The position numbers were made by a program, and so were the translations under genes. This document shows, piece after piece, positions 1 to 5,555 of a stretch of DNA of 5,555 bases; positions within the stretch are counted from its first letter, which is position 1; each line of letters begins with the position of its first letter. The DNA is from Chitinophagaceae bacterium (GTDB lineage: Bacteria > Bacteroidota > Bacteroidia > Chitinophagales > Chitinophagaceae): the NCBI GenBank assembly GCA_003455235.1, contig DMRT01000207.1, positions 1-5,555 of the forward strand, in the 5' to 3' direction. Under the pieces are notes generated by a model. It did no database searches. It was not told the DNA's origin and saw nothing but the letters and a program-made list of their open reading frames with translations.

Positions 1-527
1 CCGGTCGACAGCATTTCTAGTATCTCGTTTTCTCTTTTTGATAATACATCCAGTGCAGTACCGGTTTGCACTGTGGTTCCTGTTACAGAAGCGGTAGCTG
101 CGGGCTTGCTTTGGAAAGCCGCCACTACTTTGCGTGCAATCTGGCTGCTCATGGGCGCCCCGCCTTCGATGAGTTCGGTAATGGCTTCAAGCATTTTTAC
201 CGGGGATGTTTTTTTCAATACATAACCACTGGCTCCGGCGCTCAGTGCTTCAAAGATCTTTTCATCTTCATCGTAAATAGTACACATCATGAAGAGTATT
301 TCGGGGTGTGTTGCTTTTAACTCCCTTACCACTTCAATGCCGCTTATTCCTCCCAGGCTGATGTCCATTAAAACCACTTTTGGATTCAGGATCGGGATCT
401 TTACCAGCGCCTCTTCACCATTTACACAGGAGCCTGCCAGTGTATATTCACCCGAGGCTTCTATGATCTGCTCCAGGGCGAGGCGGATATCGCTGTTGTC
501 TTCTACTATTGCCACTGATTTATTCAT
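1..527 (-). CDS. NarL/FixJ-type response regulator, partial (C-terminal DNA-binding domain off the left edge)
   Basis: Cytoplasmic two-component response regulator, expected to be phosphorylated by a sensor histidine kinase and then bind DNA. The 175 visible residues start at the ATG at 527-525 (MNKSVAIVEDN). They contain the receiver landmarks: acidic pair E9/D10, phospho-acceptor D55 in VVLMDISLGG, T83 followed by aromatic Y85, and the conserved lysine K105 in GYVLKK. A Thr/Ala/Val-rich linker (about 141-159) follows, and then LSKRENEILEML (162-173), which matches the opening of a LuxR/GerE helix-turn-helix. The recognition helix is outside the window, so this is truncated by the window edge, not visibly broken. 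No partner kinase is visible. The gene lies 56 bases downstream of rsmG on the same strand, so it could be co-transcribed with it or have its own promoter. The family call is secure; the regulated process cannot be told from the sequence. Confidence 0.93.
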   Translation of the reverse strand, partial: MNKSVAIVEDNSDIRLALEQIIEASGEYTLAGSCVNGEEALVKIPILNPKVVLMDISLGGISGIEVVRELKATHPEILFMMCTIYDEDEKIFEALSAGASGYVLKKTSPVKMLEAITELIEGGAPMSSQIARKVVAAFQSKPAATASVTGTTVQTGTALDVLSKRENEILEMLST

Positions 528-583
528 GCTGCAAAAATCCCGTTTTATATTAGTATCACCAATACCACAAACTGGTAATTATC

Positions 584-1219
584 CTACCGGGCCGGAACGT
601 ATAACAAGTATTTTTCTTTAAAGAAATCTTCTCTGAACAGTGATTCTATCTCCCAAACCATTGGTTTACAACCACTCTCAAAGATCTCCTGGCCCAGATC
701 TCCCCCCTTAAGGCAAACAAGACCATGGGGGACATCTTCCCCGGTTTGGCCGGGTGCTTTCCGGATAAGCGGCCTACTCCAGTGCCACAAGTCTTTCAGG
801 GGTGCAACGGCCCGGGACACTACCGCATCAAATTTTCGTCCCTTTATTTCTTCTGCCCGGCTGTGCTGAACGGTTACATTTTGTAACCCGATGGCCCGGG
901 CCACTTCTGAAACAACGGTCAGTTTTTTATTGATGCTGTCGACCAGGTGAAATTTTGTTTCCGGGAAAAAAATAGCCAATGGAATTCCTGGAAATCCGCC
1001 ACCGCATCCAAGGTCCATAACTTCCATGTCTTTTGTGAAACGAAACGTAGTGGCAATGGCCAGTGAATGCAGCACATGGTGTTCATAGAAATGAGCCATG
1101 TCTTTCCTTGAAATGACGTTGATTTTTGTATTCCAGTCCTGGTACAATTCTTTCAGGGCGCCCAGTTGTTGCAGCTGTTCTTCGGTGAATTCAGAAAAAT
1201 ACCGGGTGATTACTTCCAT
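584..1219 (-). CDS. rsmG: 16S rRNA (guanine-527-N7)-methyltransferase RsmG (GidB)
   Basis: Cytoplasmic SAM-dependent enzyme that methylates N7 of G527 in the 530 loop of 16S rRNA; in other bacteria its loss gives low-level streptomycin resistance. The 211 residues match the usual RsmG length of about 205-215. Visible family motifs are WNTKINVISRKD near residues 29-40, the HHVLHSL segment near 47-53, the glycine-rich SAM loop DLGCGGGFPGIP at 69-80, the acidic residue D94 in LVDSINKK that follows strand 2, SRAVAPL at 135-141, and the late strand HGLVCLKGG at 165-173. The start ATG (1219-1217) lies inside the last codons of the upstream glycosyltransferase, whose stop is at 1212-1210. This 10-base overlap suggests translational coupling. 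The N-terminus aligns with the family without an extension, which supports this start. No residue appears to be missing. Confidence 0.97.
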   Translation of the reverse strand: MEVITRYFSEFTEEQLQQLGALKELYQDWNTKINVISRKDMAHFYEHHVLHSLAIATTFRFTKDMEVMDLGCGGGFPGIPLAIFFPETKFHLVDSINKKLTVVSEVARAIGLQNVTVQHSRAEEIKGRKFDAVVSRAVAPLKDLWHWSRPLIRKAPGQTGEDVPHGLVCLKGGDLGQEIFESGCKPMVWEIESLFREDFFKEKYLLYVPAR

Positions 1220-2334
1220 TGTTTTTTCGGCCGTTTAAAGATAGCAGGAGCAAAGATGAGATAATAAAAGAACATCCAGATATCTATGAACAGGAACCAG
1301 GGATACAGATCTTTCTCATTCAGCTTTTTCATGCAGGGATATAAAACAATGGCCTGTGCCAGGAAGCGGATGCCGAAAACGATCAGTGCATATTGCCAGT
1401 TGTACAGCAACAGGCTTGCCAGCAGCAGGGGATAAAAAAGAAAATGCGAAAGAGAATACAATCCCAGTAGAAATTTATGGGAGGCTTTGTAGAATTTCCC
1501 TGTACTGTAATGACGGCTTTTCTGCCTGGTCCATTGCTGCCATGTTTTGGCCGGGGTACTCAGGGTGAAGGCGTCTTTATCGATATTGATCTTTGTATTG
1601 TGTTTGGTGGCTGCTTTGTTGATGAACAGGTCATCATCCCCGCTGGGAATATGATTGTGCGACGTGAACCCTTTGTTGCGGAAGAAAATGGATTTCTTAT
1701 AACTCAGGTTTCGCCCAACGCCCATGTAGGGGGTGCCGGCCAGTGCATAGGAAAGGTATTGCAGTGCGGTATGAAAGGTTTCCCAACGGATGAGTTTATT
1801 CAGTATCCCCTTCCTTTTGTGAAAGGCGCCGTAGCCCAGCACAATTTCGGTATCATTGTCATAGGTCTCCTGCATTTTTTCTATCCAGAACTCGCTGGCC
1901 GGAACGCAATCGGCATCGGTTAGCAGTACGATCTCATGTTTGGCGGTTTTAATTCCCACACTTAGGGGGAATTTTTTGCCAGGTATGAATTTAGCCTCCT
2001 GCTTCAGTAAAACCACATGCAGTTGTTTATAGGTCTTCTGGAATTCTTCCAGCAGGTATTTGCTGTCGTCGAATGAATTGTCGTCCACCACAATCACTTC
2101 GTGGGTGGTGCGGTACTGCTGTATCAGCGCCCCCGGAAGATTTTTCACTAAATTTGCTGCTTCATCCCTTGCACAGATGATTACCGATACCGGGTGGGTT
2201 TGAGAAGTGTTTTTTTGTTTGGTTTTGTATGCCGCCAGCCGTACAAAGAAGAACAGGTAATAAAAAACCTGGACCAGAGTAATGAAACAGAAAACAAAAA
2301 AAATGATCAGCTGCCAGTTTTGGGTAAAATTCAT
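1210..2334 (-). CDS. membrane-anchored family 2 glycosyltransferase
   Basis: Predicted inner-membrane GT-A fold glycosyltransferase that would transfer a sugar from a nucleotide-sugar donor to an envelope lipid or polysaccharide; donor and acceptor cannot be read from the sequence. The 374 residues contain one N-terminal membrane helix (about 9-31), then the GT2 domain. That domain begins with HPVSVIICARDEAANL, followed by VVDDNS (D84/D85), the metal-binding DxD motif TDADC (D140/D142), SGDDDLF (231-237) at the catalytic-base position, and QQWTRQKSRH (266-275), a variant of the processive-type Q-x-x-R-W signature. Two or three hydrophobic helices follow (about 286-310, 314-334 and 344-364), and the protein ends in a basic tail. 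The architecture resembles N-glycosyltransferase/hyaluronan-synthase-like GT2 enzymes, but the QxxRW motif is imperfect, so processivity is uncertain. It is first in the leftward group and overlaps rsmG by 10 bases, although no functional link between the two is known to me. Confidence 0.9.
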   Translation of the reverse strand: MNFTQNWQLIIFFVFCFITLVQVFYYLFFFVRLAAYKTKQKNTSQTHPVSVIICARDEAANLVKNLPGALIQQYRTTHEVIVVDDNSFDDSKYLLEEFQKTYKQLHVVLLKQEAKFIPGKKFPLSVGIKTAKHEIVLLTDADCVPASEFWIEKMQETYDNDTEIVLGYGAFHKRKGILNKLIRWETFHTALQYLSYALAGTPYMGVGRNLSYKKSIFFRNKGFTSHNHIPSGDDDLFINKAATKHNTKINIDKDAFTLSTPAKTWQQWTRQKSRHYSTGKFYKASHKFLLGLYSLSHFLFYPLLLASLLLYNWQYALIVFGIRFLAQAIVLYPCMKKLNEKDLYPWFLFIDIWMFFYYLIFAPAIFKRPKKQWK

Positions 2335-2338
2335 TACG

Positions 2339-2346
2339 CAAAAATA
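2339..2346 (-). promoter_or_regulatory. possible Bacteroidota -7 promoter element (TATTTTTG)
   Basis: On the minus strand the octamer TATTTTTG fits the Bacteroidota sigma-A -7 consensus TAnnTTTG exactly and lies 4 bases before the glycosyltransferase ATG. Transcription from it would give an almost leaderless mRNA. I find no TTG at the expected -33 spacing (about 17-23 bases upstream), and AT-rich octamers like this occur by chance, so the call is weak. Confidence 0.25.
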
Positions 2347-2365
2347 AGGAATGGAAATAAGGAAT
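2342..2365. repeat. 11-bp direct repeat, period 13, in the divergent gap
   Basis: AAATAAGGAAT occurs perfectly at 2342-2352 and again at 2355-2365, separated by two bases (GG). It lies just upstream of the glycosyltransferase start and overlaps the possible -7 element. A tandem site at near-helical-turn spacing could be a binding site for a regulator, or it may be a small slippage duplication in AT-rich sequence. The repeat itself is seen directly; any function is inference. Confidence 0.6.
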
Positions 2366-2375
2366 ACGCACTGAA

Positions 2376-2397
2376 AACAGGCTATGCACAGCCTGTT
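2376..2397. promoter_or_regulatory. perfect 8-bp inverted repeat (hairpin or operator) in the tgt leader
   Basis: The arms AACAGGCT (2376-2383) and AGCCTGTT (2390-2397) are perfect reverse complements around the 6-base loop ATGCAC. The structure ends 17 bases before the tgt ATG and is followed by the A-rich stretch GAATAATAAACTG. It has no T-run after it on either strand, so it is not an intrinsic terminator. It could be an operator for a dimeric regulator serving both divergent genes, or an RNA hairpin in the tgt leader. The layout of a stem-loop followed by an A-rich tail recalls preQ1-I riboswitches, but the loop lacks the conserved core, so I do not call a riboswitch. Confidence 0.5.
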
Positions 2398-2414
2398 GAA
2401 TAATAAACTGATTC

Positions 2415-3554
2415 ATGCCAGCATTACAATTCAAACTGCAGCATACCGATGCGCAAACCGGGGCCCGGGCCGGAACAATCACCACCGACCATGGTACTAT
2501 ACTTACTCCCATCTTTATGCCGGTGGGTACGGTGGGAAGTGTAAAGGCGGTTAGCCGGAAACAACTGGCGGAAGAAGTAAAGGCACAGATCATCCTGGGA
2601 AATACCTACCATCTTTTTCTGCGCCCCGGACTGGAAACGCTGGAAGCAGCAGGAGGACTTCATCAATTCAATGGATGGAATAGACCCATTCTTACCGACA
2701 GCGGTGGCTACCAGGTATTTTCACTGGCAAACAACCGAAAGCTGACAGAAGAAGGAGCCCTGTTTCAGAGCCATATTGATGGAGGTAAACACCTGTTTAC
2801 ACCAGAGCGGGTGATGGATATTCAACGGGTGATTGGCGGAGATATCATCATGGCGTTTGATGAATGCCCGCCTTATCCCAGTGACTACGCTTATGCAAAA
2901 AAAAGTATGGAGCTTACACACCGCTGGCTCGACCGGTGCATCAGCCGGTTCAATGCTACGCCGGATAAATACGGCTATACACAGAATCTTTTCCCGATTG
3001 TCCAGGGCAGTACCTATAAAGATCTGCGTACTGCATCGGCTGAATTTATTGCTTCCAAAAATGCCGCCGGCAATGCCATCGGAGGCTTAAGTGTGGGCGA
3101 GCCATTGGAGATGATGTATGAGTATACCGGGTTATGTTGCTCACTTCTTCCCGAACAAAAGCCCCGCTACCTGATGGGGGTGGGAACGCCCTGGAATATT
3201 CTTGAATGCATCGCTTTGGGCGTGGATATGTTTGATTGCGTAATGCCCACCCGCAACGGGCGTAATGCCATGTTGTTTACCAGCAATGGTGTGATCAACA
3301 TCGATAATAAGAAATGGGAAAGAGATTTTTCGCCCATTGATGATGGCATCGGATGCGAAACCAGCAGTTACTACAGCAAGGCTTACCTGCGGCACCTGAT
3401 GAAGTCGAAGGAGATACTCGGGCTCAGCATTGCCAGCATACACAACCTTGCTTTTTACCTCTGGCTGGTGAAAGAGGCAAGGGAGCATATCAGTAAGGGA
3501 GATTTTGCAGGCTGGAAGACGGAAATGACAGTACGGCTTCAGCAGCGGCTGTAA
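2415..3554 (+). CDS. tgt: tRNA-guanine(34) transglycosylase (queuine tRNA-ribosyltransferase)
   Basis: Cytoplasmic enzyme that swaps guanine 34 in the GUN anticodons of tRNA-Asp, -Asn, -His and -Tyr for preQ1 during queuosine synthesis. The 379 residues match the bacterial family length. Key residues by comparison with the Zymomonas enzyme: D95 in TDSGGYQ, D149 and C151 in FDECPPYP, Q197 in VQGS, GGLSVGEP (223-230) with V227, and the nucleophile D274 in MFDCVMPTRNGRNA. C151 and V227 are the residues typical of preQ1-using enzymes as opposed to eukaryotic queuine-using ones. The zinc site is unusual: of the expected Cys-Cys-Cys-His set, only C314 and H343 remain, with I312 and S317 in the other two positions. 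The start is firm, because an in-frame TGA at 2409-2411 blocks extension and MPALQFKLQ is a normal family N-terminus. It is divergent from the glycosyltransferase. No other queuosine gene is visible here. Confidence 0.97.
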   Translation: MPALQFKLQHTDAQTGARAGTITTDHGTILTPIFMPVGTVGSVKAVSRKQLAEEVKAQIILGNTYHLFLRPGLETLEAAGGLHQFNGWNRPILTDSGGYQVFSLANNRKLTEEGALFQSHIDGGKHLFTPERVMDIQRVIGGDIIMAFDECPPYPSDYAYAKKSMELTHRWLDRCISRFNATPDKYGYTQNLFPIVQGSTYKDLRTASAEFIASKNAAGNAIGGLSVGEPLEMMYEYTGLCCSLLPEQKPRYLMGVGTPWNILECIALGVDMFDCVMPTRNGRNAMLFTSNGVINIDNKKWERDFSPIDDGIGCETSSYYSKAYLRHLMKSKEILGLSIASIHNLAFYLWLVKEAREHISKGDFAGWKTEMTVRLQQRL

Positions 3555-3631
3555 GGCATTCACCAGCGGTTAACAAAAGGCAGCCCGGCCGGCACAATAA
3601 TTGAAAAATGGAGAAAGTTATTTTTAATAAT

Positions 3632-3639
3632 TATCTTTA
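3632..3639 (+). promoter_or_regulatory. possible promoter -7 element for the OmpA-like gene
   Basis: TATCTTTA matches seven of eight positions of the Bacteroidota TAnnTTTG consensus. It would place a transcription start roughly 15-20 bases before the ATG at 3663, in the AT-rich half of the 108-base gap after tgt. A TTG lies at 3601-3603, but it is 28 bases upstream, which is too far for a normal -33 element. A competing octamer TATTTTTA at 3619-3626 is 15 bases from that TTG. Either could serve; neither is convincing alone. I see no intrinsic terminator for tgt in this gap, so read-through from tgt is also possible. Confidence 0.3.
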
Positions 3640-3662
3640 AACCAACTAAAATTATTTGTGCA

Positions 3663-4373
3663 ATGAAGCAGAAATTCTTTTACTCTATTCTCACCTTACT
3701 GGCACCATTAATGACTTTCTGCCAGGGGGGAACCGTTCAGAATGCCAGCATACCTAAAGATGCACCTGTAGATGTGAAGATGACTGATTTCAAAAATAAC
3801 ATCCTCCCCAATGAGATCGTTATCTTCCGTAGCCAGTTGAATGGAAGGGAATACCAGGGATTGACAGATTCTACCGGCCGCTTCTCCACCCGCCTGCCGG
3901 CAGGTGATAAGTACGAGATCTTTATTCTTGGTTTTAAAGATTCCACCAGTTACAACGTACTCAATATTCCCGCATTAACCGGCAATGCGTATTATAAAAA
4001 CCCTTTTAAAATTGATATCCAGTTCCTCCCTGCAAAAAGCTTTGTACTGGAGGATTGTAATTTTGAAACGGGCAAGGCCGAACTTCTTCCGGAGGCTTTC
4101 CCGGTTTTGGATGAACTGGTTGCCTACCTGAACCGGAAAGACGATGAGCGCATCGAGATACAGGGACATACCGACAATGTAGGTACCGCCAAAAGCAACC
4201 AGGTATTGTCGGAAAACAGGGCCAATACGGTGCGGAATTACCTGATCGGGAAAGGGATCGACCCCAACCGTTTAACGGCTAAGGGATATGGTTTTTCTGT
4301 TCCGGTGGCCGATAACAAAACAGCCGAGGGCCGTGCACAAAACCGAAGAACAGAAGTTAAAATACTCGAGTAA
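3663..4373 (+). CDS. exported OmpA-family peptidoglycan-binding protein
   Basis: Predicted envelope protein that would tether to peptidoglycan from the periplasm or outer membrane. The 236 residues begin with a signal peptide (MKQKFFYSILTLLAPLMTFC, positive start then hydrophobic core). The mature N-terminal half (about 45-125) looks like a carboxypeptidase-regulatory-type beta-sandwich, with the pattern GREYQGLTDSTGRFSTRLPAGDKYEI at 61-86 (G-x-TD-x-x-GRF then LPAGD). The C-terminal half (about 126-236) is an OmpA_C domain: IEIQGHTDNVG at 164-174, LSENRANTVRNYL at 182-194, LTAKGYG at 204-210 and RAQNRRTEV at 224-232. D171 and R186 sit at the spacing of the Asp/Arg pair that grips diaminopimelate in Acinetobacter OmpA. 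There is no OmpA beta-barrel. C20 is preceded by MTF, a poor lipobox, so lipidation is doubtful. Convergent with rpsA and closed by a strong terminator. Confidence 0.9.
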   Translation: MKQKFFYSILTLLAPLMTFCQGGTVQNASIPKDAPVDVKMTDFKNNILPNEIVIFRSQLNGREYQGLTDSTGRFSTRLPAGDKYEIFILGFKDSTSYNVLNIPALTGNAYYKNPFKIDIQFLPAKSFVLEDCNFETGKAELLPEAFPVLDELVAYLNRKDDERIEIQGHTDNVGTAKSNQVLSENRANTVRNYLIGKGIDPNRLTAKGYGFSVPVADNKTAEGRAQNRRTEVKILE

Positions 4374-4387
4374 TAAAAAATTGAAGT

Positions 4388-4427
4388 ATAAAAAAATCCC
4401 TCCGCATCTGCGGAGGGATTTTTTTAT
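4388..4427. terminator. strong bidirectional rho-independent terminator
   Basis: Perfect 19-bp inverted repeat with arms at 4388-4406 and 4409-4427 around a 2-base centre; in RNA the loop would open to about four bases. The GC-rich core (TCCCTCCGCA and its complement, 4397-4406 and 4409-4418) is flanked by seven A on the left and seven T on the right, so each strand presents a stem followed by a U-run. It starts 15 bases after the OmpA-like stop and ends 16 bases before the rpsA stop, so it fits as the shared terminator of two convergent genes. Confidence 0.95.
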
Positions 4428-4442
4428 GAAGAATGATTATTC

Positions 4443-5555
4443 TTATTCTGCTTTTGGAGCTTCATCAGCTGAAGCGGCACCGGCGGCATCACTGTCCATT
4501 TTCGCTTTCAGGTCGGCCAGGATTCCAAGATCGCCCAGGGTTGATTTCTCTACCTTGCTCTGCAGGTTTTTCACTGCTTTCTTGGTTATCTCGGCTTCGG
4601 CTTTCTTTTCTTTCATCACAGCCTGCTTTTCTTCTTCAATCACCTGTTCCCAAAGGCGGGTATGGCTTAACACGATGCGCTTGTCGTTGCGGTCGAATTC
4701 AATTACCATGAACCTGGCTACTTCTTCAGCCACAATGGCTTTGCCATCTTCCTTCATCAGGTGACGGGCAGGAGCAAATCCTTCCAGTCCGTACGGGAGC
4801 TGAACGATGGCGCCTTTATCATCCTTGCGGATAACGGTTCCTTCGTGAATGCTTCCAACAGGGAAGGTAGATTCCAGGGTGTTCCAGGGATCTTCTTCGA
4901 TCTGCTTGTGGCCCAGCTGAAGTTTGCGGTTATCTTTATCAATGTTCATGATCACCACATCAATGTTGTTACCAACCTTGGTGTATTCGTTCGGGTTATT
5001 GAAACGTTTCAGCCAGCTCAGGTCGCTGATGTGGATCATACCACCGATGCCCGTAGAAAGTTCAACAAATACGCCGTACGGGGTGATGTTCTTCACCACA
5101 CCGGTATGTTTGCTTCCTTCGGGGAAGTTAACTTCGATATTGCTCCATGGATCCTGGGTCATCTGCTTGATGGAAAGACTCATCTTACGTGTGTCTTTAT
5201 CCAGGGTAACCACTTTTGCTTCGTATTCATCACCCAGTTTGAAGAACTCTTTGGCGTTGATCGGGGTGTTGGCCCAGGTGATTTCACTTACGTGAACCAA
5301 TCCTTCCACACCCGGCATGATCTCGAGGAATGCACCGTAGTCTTCAATGTTCACCACTTTGCCTTTCACGATTTCACCTTCTTTCAGGTTCTCGGTGAGG
5401 GTATCCCATGGGTGAGGAGTCAGTTGTTTCAGACCCAGGCTGATGCGTTTTTTGTCATCATCAAAGTCAAGCACCACCACGTTCAGTTTCTGGTCCATCT
5501 TCAGTACTTCAGTCGGGTGGTTGATACGTCCCCATGAAATATCAGTGATGTACAG
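4443..5555 (-). CDS. rpsA: 30S ribosomal protein S1, partial (5' end off the right edge)
   Basis: Ribosomal protein S1 binds mRNA and helps load it on the 30S subunit. The reading frame stays open to the last base of the window, giving 370 visible residues; the ATG at 5498 is an internal methionine, because the 19 codons before it (LYITDISWGRINHPTEVLK) continue an S1 fold. Visible are the end of one S1 repeat (1-44) and three complete repeats (about 57-131, 145-218 and 231-299), joined by the PW linkers HPWDTL, DPWSNI and DPWNTL. Typical S1 features recur: YGAFLEIMPGVEGLVHVSEI and YGVFVELSTGIGGMIHISDL, each followed by a basic/acidic turn and a Ser/Leu-rich strand. The last repeat is more divergent (APARHLMKEDG), as is usual for S1. 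A charged, probably helical tail (300-370) carries LGDLGILADLK and ends in an Ala/Glu-rich segment. S1-repeat paralogues exist, but repeat count and linkers favour RpsA. Confidence 0.95.
   Translation of the reverse strand: MYITDISWGRINHPTEVLKMDQKLNVVVLDFDDDKKRISLGLKQLTPHPWDTLTENLKEGEIVKGKVVNIEDYGAFLEIMPGVEGLVHVSEITWANTPINAKEFFKLGDEYEAKVVTLDKDTRKMSLSIKQMTQDPWSNIEVNFPEGSKHTGVVKNITPYGVFVELSTGIGGMIHISDLSWLKRFNNPNEYTKVGNNIDVVIMNIDKDNRKLQLGHKQIEEDPWNTLESTFPVGSIHEGTVIRKDDKGAIVQLPYGLEGFAPARHLMKEDGKAIVAEEVARFMVIEFDRNDKRIVLSHTRLWEQVIEEEKQAVMKEKKAEAEITKKAVKNLQSKVEKSTLGDLGILADLKAKMDSDAAGAASADEAPKAE

Noticed and set aside
563..577. A small inverted repeat TACCA-N5-TGGTA between rsmG and the response regulator.
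   Set aside because: Only five base pairs with no T-run, so it is too weak to call as a terminator or operator. The 56-base gap also shows no clear promoter: TATAAAAC on the minus strand is a poor match to TAnnTTTG.
1477..1923. A 148-codon plus-strand open frame.
   Set aside because: Antisense to the glycosyltransferase, whose GT2 motifs are intact across the same bases. No start context and no family resemblance.
2462..2471. A 10-bp GC palindrome GGCCCGGGCC.
   Set aside because: It lies in codons of tgt encoding Gly-Ala-Arg-Ala, and GC-rich palindromes of this size arise easily from such codons. No partner copy is seen nearby.
2162..2593. A 143-codon minus-strand open frame spanning the divergent gap.
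   Set aside because: It overlaps both the tgt start and the glycosyltransferase start, is Cys/Phe-rich and resembles nothing. The two overlapped genes are well supported.
3578..3597. A GC-rich patch (CCGGCCGG) after tgt as a possible terminator.
   Set aside because: The palindrome has no loop and no following T-run, so it does not form an intrinsic terminator.
4288..4764. A 158-codon plus-strand open frame across the terminator.
   Set aside because: It runs through the OmpA_C coding end, the terminator hairpin and the antisense of rpsA, so it cannot be a real gene alongside them.
4761..5537. A 258-codon open frame on the plus strand.
   Set aside because: It lies fully antisense to the S1 repeats of rpsA. 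Its translation is rich in Phe/His/Val with no recognisable domain, as expected from the complement of a highly biased gene.

Overview
The window reads as ordinary chromosomal core sequence from a member of the Bacteroidota, most likely the Chitinophagia/Sphingobacteriia side. This placement is inferred from protein style and sequence texture: a Tgt whose zinc-site region lacks the usual cysteine cluster, a ribosomal protein S1 with a charged Ala/Lys/Glu-rich tail after its last S1 repeat, no Shine-Dalgarno sequences before the starts, AT-rich short gaps and moderate GC in the genes. No 16S sequence or other marker is present to fix the genus.

Layout from left to right. Positions 1-527 (minus) hold the N-terminal 175 residues of a NarL/FixJ-type response regulator; its DNA-binding domain runs off the left edge. 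Positions 584-1219 (minus) hold rsmG, the 16S rRNA m7G527 methyltransferase. Positions 1210-2334 (minus) hold a membrane-anchored family 2 glycosyltransferase whose stop overlaps the rsmG start by 10 bases. Transcription of this leftward group therefore runs glycosyltransferase, rsmG, then possibly the response regulator after a 56-base gap. An 80-base divergent gap (2335-2414) carries an 11-bp direct repeat and a perfect 8-bp inverted repeat. Positions 2415-3554 (plus) hold tgt, the tRNA-guanine transglycosylase of the queuosine pathway. After a 108-base AT-rich gap comes an exported OmpA-family peptidoglycan-binding protein (3663-4373, plus). A strong bidirectional terminator (4388-4427) separates it from the convergent rpsA gene (4443-5555, minus), whose 5' part lies beyond the right edge.

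Two genes act in translation through RNA modification (rsmG on 16S rRNA, tgt on tRNA wobble position 34), and rpsA encodes a ribosomal protein. The glycosyltransferase and OmpA-like protein belong to the envelope. The response regulator is the only regulatory gene. There is no mobile element, CRISPR array, tRNA or rRNA gene, and no gene-free stretch over 110 bases.

I see no undescribed system here. The points worth a second look are the degenerate zinc site of Tgt, and the hairpin plus direct repeat packed into the gap between tgt and the glycosyltransferase.
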